NCBI GenBank assembly: GCA_903872005.1
Contig: CAIQJD010000367.1
Coordinates: 1 to 9,991, forward strand
DNA: 9,991 nucleotides
Source: an uncultured bacterium
GTDB taxonomy: Bacteria > Chloroflexota > Anaerolineae > JACIWP01
Direction: 5' to 3'
How positions within the stretch are numbered: the first letter of the stretch is position 1; each line of letters opens with the position of its first letter. Position numbers and translations under genes: made by a program. Below, piece after piece: positions 7,401 through 9,991 of this stretch. The notes under the pieces were generated by a model that was not told the origin of the DNA, ran no database searches, and was given only the letters and a program-made list of their open reading frames with translations.

Positions 7401-9709
7401 CGACCGAAGGCTGGGCCATCGGCTCTCACGCCGGCCACCCGGCAGCCATGCACTGGAACGGTCAGACATGGGAGGTCTCCACCCTGGACGGAGAGTCAGT
7501 CCAGACCATCGCCTACCTGAGCGCTGATGAGCAGATCATCGTGGGCCTCGTCGGCGTCACCGGCCGGCGGCAAGGCGCCGGCGCATGGGAGATGCGCGTC
7601 CCCCATCTCGGCAATCATGGCGCCAGCGTGGACGCCCTCAGCGCGGACGACATCTGGCTGGCGACGAGCGGAGGCGACGTCTTGCGCTGGGATGGGACGC
7701 GATGGGACATGCAGACCCAGGGCGTGGCCGGCGCCGGCTATGTCCTCCGCGCCTACGCCGACGACGATGTCTGGCTCGGCGCAGCGAACGGATTCGTCGG
7801 CCATTGGGACGGGACCCAATGGACCAACCTGGGCGAGCCGACCGATAAGCTGATCAACAACATCATGAAGATTGGGCCAAATGAAATTTGGGCCGCCGGC
7901 GGCCGCTTCGTGCAGCAAAACAAAATCATCATACCCTACCCGGAGTTGATGCGTTGGGACGGCTCGGCCTGGACGCGACCCAACATCGGCGACGTGCAAA
8001 CCATGTTCTCCGGCATGATCAACTTCGGCCCCAATGACATCTGGGTGGCCGGCTACGATAACCACATACTTCACTGGGACGGCCATGCGTGGGTTGACTC
8101 CAGCTTCGGCGGGGATTATATCCTCTCCATGGCCGGCCGGGCCCCGAATGATATCTGGGGCGTCGGCATAGAAGGCCGCATCGTCCACTACGACGGCTCC
8201 GGCTGGGGCGTCGTTGCCTCGCCGACAGAAGAGCAACTCGGCGACATCAAGCTCTTGCCCGACGGCACCGGCTGGGCTGTCGGCTGGGACATGGTCTACT
8301 TCGACGGCCAGCAATGGCGTAAGGTGCAGTCGCCTACTGGCAAGCTCCTCATGTCCCTGACGCTCCTCTCCGAGCATGAGGGCTGGGCCGTCGGCGCCGA
8401 AGGCGTCAAGCTGCGCCTCGGCCCCGCTTACTCTGCCTCCGGCCTCGTAGCCGACACCCAGGGCAACCCAATCGCCGGCGTCGAAGTCTTCAACAGCCAG
8501 AGCCAGGTCGCCTTCAGTGATGTGGACGGCTCCTATCGGTTCGATGACCTGGCCGGCGGCTCCATCACCATCACACCCACCCTCAAGGGCTGGACCTTCG
8601 ACCCGCCGGCGCGCACCTTCAGCGCGCCGCCGGCCCCCGAAGACATCAACTTCGTCGGCCGCCCGTTGACGAAGACCTACCTGCCCCTCATGGGCGCGCA
8701 GCCGGCCGGCCTGGTCGGTTGGACAATTGGCAACTACACCGAAGACGGCGGAGTCGCCATCGTCCACACGGTGAACGGCGGCCGGCTCTGGCTCCCCCAG
8801 ACGGCGCGCGGCCAATGGGCCGGCTACAGCGGCCTCGACATCAGCGCCGTAGATAGCAAGACTGCCTGGGCCGCCCTGGGCGCCGGGCCAGACGCCGAAC
8901 CTGGGCGTATCCTCCACACCACCAACGGCGGCGCAACCTGGGTCAAGCAGCCCTTGCCGGCCGGCGTCAACGAACAAGTCAAGGGCGTCGTGGGCCTCAC
9001 GCGCAACATCGCCTGGGCCGTCACGCTGCAAGGCACCATCATGCGCACCACGAACGGCGGCGCATCCTGGAGCGTAGTCCCACACCCGGGGATCACCATG
9101 ACCGAAGTGAACCGTATAGACGCGATCGCCCCCCATGATGTCTGGGTCGTAGATCACACCAGCGCCAGCGGCGTCATCCATACAACCGACAATGGCGTCA
9201 CCTGGCGGCGCGAGACCCTGTCGGGGGTTGAACCCGGCGCCGGCCCACTGGCGATCAATGCTTTCTCCCCGACCGTCGTCTGGGCATCCGTCGCCGGCCA
9301 ATCGGACTTCCACCGCACCACCGACGGCGGCGCGCATTGGAGCCGCGTCGTCCCCGGCCTAGCCGGCGGCAATGACTTCGACGACATCTGCGCCGCCAGC
9401 GAAGATACGATCTTCGGGGCGCTGAATCAAGGCGGCTTCATCGGAGGCAACATCTTCCGCGTGCATCTCAATCCGAGCGGCCCGCCAGACGTCAGCGATT
9501 TCGTGTCTCAGGACTATGTCGTGGCCGGCGCCACCTGCATGAACGAGCGCACCGCCTGGGTCGTCGGCAACCGCGCCATGGACGCTGCGCCCGAGCTGCC
9601 GGCCGGCGTGATCTTCCACGCCACCGACGGCGTGAACTGGCAGCCGCAGATCACGCTGGTGACCGATGCCGCCTGGTGGAAAATATCTATGGTCGGCGCG
9701 CATCGCTGA
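4481..9709 (+). CDS. Giant secreted multi-beta-propeller protein (35 propeller units, two carboxypeptidase-regulatory-like domains)
   Basis: The 1742-residue product starts with a signal peptide: basic MYRFK, a hydrophobic core to about residue 22, and likely cleavage after VFSQA at residue 30. A short LLAC at 13-16 could be read as a lipobox, but the hydrophobic core runs past it. A proline-rich linker follows (31-82). Then come 14 repeats of the type GWAVG...HWDG..W (83-663), a carboxypeptidase-regulatory-like beta-sandwich (664-744), 14 more repeats (745-1315), a second such sandwich (1317-1395), a YLPLM linker, and a seven-unit Asp-box (BNR/Ycf48-like) propeller (1411-1742). There is no transmembrane anchor, sorting motif or catalytic domain at the C-terminus. 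The repeat type is known from beta-propeller surface and extracellular proteins; the function here is unknown, and binding of a polymer or protein partner is only a guess. It has its own strong promoter and ribosome binding site and ends naturally, with a strand that can close the last propeller. A lipoprotein gene follows. Confidence 0.9.
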   Translation: MYRFKLSSITILLLACILLAPAGAPVFSQAALDNPPAPAGEDVLPAPLALRAPANDPLRSPTNPQIGARAFDPYQQTNEAAPSWQRWPYGSPDPTFGYLYDVAWTPAVAGQTRQAWAVGFTTDFQGTALHWDGRSWQRTPLPGGAGMIGHVSVISANDVWAAGDAFLHWDGSAWSIGGRLQPGVADIVLTLQMLSPTLGFAGTFKGYIYTWDGSDWTRGDQISGLDVQTLHMFDANNGWAAGQQGVILRCQNGVWSRVYSPVSHSFISMSFISPNDGWLVGTGGTFLHWDGAAWTPVFVPGATATVGISMRTPTDGWAVGELGKVFHWDGRSWTAVQVEDAEGILLMSVSAASSSSAFMVGTSGALLQWDGRAWKVVPLTARMPLWIRDARMTAANDGWAVGGAGLLLRWDGQDWQTQTPIEGNPTLLSIDMFGPRALWMAGAGGLVYGEGDGEWRVWEVPAVFWSVDAVPIENQVFAAGNNGAEKPLGVIYTLDDEDWRKMDIPTQTPALYGIKMYSAGFGFAVGAQGTILRWDGATQTWSPVGSPTGDTLLSVEFVSRTDWWAVGTNGTILHGDGENWTRVDSPLPGYQLCTVRMTNLKLSTNNDIWISGEQGALLHYNWDTHAWDVVPSSTTNTLTGLAGDLDGTAWAFGANGTIVHYGPTYTMTGRVTDALSGTPLPGIELRAGTNVSVRTDADGVYRFTLVPSSTYEITLATPGYTYAPTQRSVTVPPDATGLDFTARRANSWKCWPGDEPFACAPNLFSVASAGNGRGWAVGEDGVIFLWDGARWLRVPSPANLTLRSVTATSWTDAWAVGGGGTVLHWDGRVWSTVDAGAAVNLGAVAALAPNDVWIAGQEGLIRHWNGATWQTVPSGTDDIIRTLSMLSPTEGWAAGGHVDAQTGAATSFILHWNGQTWSQVFSPVDKPITAISMLSPTLGWAVGVDGIVRWNGSYWALDPAAERGVFTGLAMRSPTEGWAIGSHAGHPAAMHWNGQTWEVSTLDGESVQTIAYLSADEQIIVGLVGVTGRRQGAGAWEMRVPHLGNHGASVDALSADDIWLATSGGDVLRWDGTRWDMQTQGVAGAGYVLRAYADDDVWLGAANGFVGHWDGTQWTNLGEPTDKLINNIMKIGPNEIWAAGGRFVQQNKIIIPYPELMRWDGSAWTRPNIGDVQTMFSGMINFGPNDIWVAGYDNHILHWDGHAWVDSSFGGDYILSMAGRAPNDIWGVGIEGRIVHYDGSGWGVVASPTEEQLGDIKLLPDGTGWAVGWDMVYFDGQQWRKVQSPTGKLLMSLTLLSEHEGWAVGAEGVKLRLGPAYSASGLVADTQGNPIAGVEVFNSQSQVAFSDVDGSYRFDDLAGGSITITPTLKGWTFDPPARTFSAPPAPEDINFVGRPLTKTYLPLMGAQPAGLVGWTIGNYTEDGGVAIVHTVNGGRLWLPQTARGQWAGYSGLDISAVDSKTAWAALGAGPDAEPGRILHTTNGGATWVKQPLPAGVNEQVKGVVGLTRNIAWAVTLQGTIMRTTNGGASWSVVPHPGITMTEVNRIDAIAPHDVWVVDHTSASGVIHTTDNGVTWRRETLSGVEPGAGPLAINAFSPTVVWASVAGQSDFHRTTDGGAHWSRVVPGLAGGNDFDDICAASEDTIFGALNQGGFIGGNIFRVHLNPSGPPDVSDFVSQDYVVAGATCMNERTAWVVGNRAMDAAPELPAGVIFHATDGVNWQPQITLVTDAAWWKISMVGAHR
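4727..6469 (+). repeat. Propeller block 1: 14 GWAVG/HWDG units (residues 83-663)
   Basis: The conserved aromatic or aliphatic residue of the GWAVG-like motif falls at residues 116, 160, 200, 239, 278, 317, 358, 399, 439, 477, 523, 564, 609 and 650, a period of about 41 residues. Each unit continues with a G-x-I/L-x-H/R-W-D-G segment and a W about five residues on. Units 9, 10 and 13 are the most divergent. The block opens with SWQRWPYG and closes with IVHYGP. The last unit thus lacks its W strand, and the opening segment can supply it, as expected for ring closure. Confidence 0.85.
6470..6712 (+). other. Carboxypeptidase-regulatory-like beta-sandwich domain 1 (residues 664-744)
   Basis: The segment reads MTGRVTDALSGTPLPGIELRAG, given here as MTGRVTDALSG plus TPLPGIELRAG, then RTDADGVYRFTLVPS and a closing ATPGYTYAP...VTVPPDATGLDF. 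The G-x-V-x-D...PLxGxxV, DxDGxYxF and PGYxxxP elements are typical of the CarboxypepD_reg (transthyretin-like) family, used as structural spacers in secreted bacterial proteins. It separates propeller blocks 1 and 2. Confidence 0.8.
6713..8425 (+). repeat. Propeller block 2: 14 GWAVG/HWDG units (residues 745-1315)
   Basis: The anchor residue of each unit falls at 775, 814, 853, 892, 940, 978, 1020, 1059, 1098, 1137, 1188, 1226, 1265 and 1302. The block opens with SWKCWPGD, matching SWQRWPYG of block 1, and ends with VKLRLGP, matching IVHYGP. The seventh unit (IIVGLVGVTGRR) is the most degenerate and units 4 and 10 carry small loop insertions. C750 and C759, in the opening strand region, could form a disulfide absent from block 1. 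Confidence 0.83.
8429..8665 (+). other. Carboxypeptidase-regulatory-like beta-sandwich domain 2 (residues 1317-1395)
   Basis: The segment has YSASGLVADTQGNPIAGVEV, then FSDVDGSYRFDDLAGG and a closing KGWTFDPPARTFSAP...DINFVG. It is colinear with domain 1 (SGxV-D, G-P-AGVEV, DxDGxYRF, GWTFxP). A linker TKTYLPLMGAQPAG joins it to the last propeller. Confidence 0.78.
8711..9706 (+). repeat. C-terminal seven-unit Asp-box propeller (residues 1411-1742)
   Basis: Units are anchored at residues 1414, 1463, 1512, 1555, 1601, 1645 and 1693. Asp-box loops (T-x-N/D-x-G-x-x-W) are seen at 1430-1437, 1480-1487, 1523-1530, 1568-1575, 1613-1620 and, shortened, at 1714-1720. The sixth unit (FRVHLNPSG) has lost the box. 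This pattern is that of BNR/sialidase-type and Ycf48-like propellers, without the catalytic residues that would make a sialidase call. The final AAWWKISMVG can act as the inner strand missing from the first unit and so close a seven-bladed ring. Confidence 0.78.
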
Positions 9710-9762
9710 GCCGCCACCCGCTGGAGAGCAATCGCCATGAAGCGATGCACACGGTGGCTCAG
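9700..9762 (+). other. Overlapping inverted repeats around and after the stop of the propeller gene
   Basis: CTGAGCCGCC (9706-9715, containing the TGA stop) can pair with GGTGGCTCAG (9753-9762) over ten base pairs with one wobble. GCATCGCT (9700-9707) is a perfect inverted repeat of AGCGATGC (9741-9748), and ATCGC/GCGAT (9731-9735, 9742-9746) can form a small stem inside. The first two pairings compete for bases 9706-9707, and the second and third compete for 9742-9746. The role is unknown; mRNA 3'-end protection or attenuation before the next gene are possibilities. Confidence 0.35.
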
Positions 9763-9775
9763 ATAACGCAAATGA

Positions 9776-9803
9776 GCGGCGCAGCGTCAGGACGCTGCGC
9801 CGC
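9776..9803 (+). terminator. GC-rich hairpin between the propeller and lipoprotein genes (no U-tract)
   Basis: GCGGCGCAGCGT (9776-9787) pairs perfectly with 9792-9803 around a CAGG loop, a 12-bp stem. It is followed by CCTCAACC, not a T-run, so it may be a weak or partial terminator, or an mRNA-stabilising stem that makes expression of the two genes unequal. The stretch 9710-9864 holds no convincing gene and no clear promoter. Confidence 0.45.
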
Positions 9804-9864
9804 CCTCAACCGCGACGTGACCGGCGCGTGGCACAGCCTGTCCGTCGCAGGAGTCCGGGCGAAC

Positions 9865-9991
9865 ATGAAACGATTCAGCATGCCCTGTCTGACGATCATC
9901 CTGGCCCTGGCCATCCTCTTGCCGGCCTGTTCCGCCGCGCCGCCGGCCCCGAAGCCGGACCTGCAAGCCTACGAAGCGACCGTCATCGCCC
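9865..9991 (+). CDS. Lipoprotein, N-terminal fragment (3' end outside window)
   Basis: Forty-two codons are visible. MKRFSMPCLTIILALAILLPAC is a typical lipoprotein signal: two basic residues, a hydrophobic core, and the lipobox L-P-A-C with the lipidated cysteine at 22. A proline/alanine-rich tether follows (SAAPPAPKPDL). The start ATG at 9865 has AGGAG (9849-9853) 11 bases upstream, slightly far but the only candidate. Too little is present to name a family. It lies 155 bases downstream of the giant propeller gene on the same strand with no clear promoter of its own, so it may be co-transcribed and the two products may meet at the cell surface; this is inference. Confidence 0.8.
   Translation, partial: MKRFSMPCLTIILALAILLPACSAAPPAPKPDLQAYEATVIA

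Noticed and set aside
6011..7453. Open frame of 480 codons on the minus strand
   Set aside because: Also antisense to the propeller repeats. Its apparent regularity mirrors the coding repeats on the other strand, and no domain is recognised.
7496..9337. Long open frame of 613 codons on the minus strand
   Set aside because: It lies antisense to the propeller gene and its product is the low-complexity Ala/Gly/Asp/Val mix typical of a shadow frame in GC-rich repeats. The plus-strand gene has a signal peptide, recognisable repeats and a strong ribosome binding site.
4727..9706. Regular DNA repeats that could suggest a CRISPR array or satellite DNA
   Set aside because: The period is about 120 bases in codon frame with variable sequence and no constant repeat; it is explained by protein repeats.
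9680..9709. Possible premature end or frameshift of the propeller gene at its C-terminus
   Set aside because: The last segment (AAWWKISMVG) fits as the strand that closes the seventh blade, and neither other frame continues the repeat after the stop.
1..9991. Defence system, prophage, transposon or RNA gene
   Set aside because: Both strands were read for nuclease, helicase, toxin, integrase, transposase and tRNA/rRNA signatures; none was found.

Overview
The window is high-GC bacterial chromosome, judged by eye at about 60-65% G+C, with four complete genes and one gene cut at each edge. Three things together suggest a member of the Chloroflexota (Anaerolineae/Caldilineae-like), with moderate confidence: very large secreted proteins built from GWAVG...HWDG repeats with carboxypeptidase-regulatory-like domains and a YLPL linker, an aldehyde:ferredoxin oxidoreductase, and the general base composition. 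No rRNA, tRNA, CRISPR array, transposase or phage gene is visible.

Layout. Bases 1-224 (+) hold the last 73 codons of a tungsten-type aldehyde:ferredoxin oxidoreductase, followed by a textbook intrinsic terminator (236-275). From 4158 back to 298 on the minus strand lies a three-gene cluster transcribed in the order Nramp-type Mn2+/Fe2+ transporter (mntH-like), tandem universal stress protein, MscS-type mechanosensitive channel. It has its own consensus-like promoter (4225-4253, minus), and the first two genes nearly touch. Its last gene converges on the oxidoreductase across the terminator hairpin.

Bases 4159-4480 form a divergent control region. Besides the minus-strand promoter it holds a near-perfect plus-strand sigma70-type promoter (TTGACA, 17 bp, TATACT) inside an AT-rich island, then a leader of about 130 nt with one hairpin and a very strong ribosome binding site in front of a GTG start.

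Bases 4481-9709 (+) encode one 1742-residue exported protein that fills half the window. Read by hand, it is a duplicated block of 14 beta-propeller repeats plus a carboxypeptidase-regulatory-like domain, followed by a 7-unit Asp-box propeller: 14 + 14 + 7 = 35 units, which fits five seven-bladed propellers. No catalytic domain is seen and its function is unknown. After a structured, gene-free stretch (9710-9864) a lipoprotein gene begins at 9865 and runs off the window.

How the genes relate. The minus-strand cluster looks like a stress/ion-homeostasis operon (metal uptake, nucleotide-binding stress protein, osmotic release valve). The plus-strand pair looks like an envelope/surface unit (giant secreted propeller protein and a lipoprotein). 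The two sets share only the divergent control region. The most distinctive things here are the modular propeller protein, a long insertion in the channel's cytoplasmic domain, and strong over-representation of the palindrome GCCGGC across the window.
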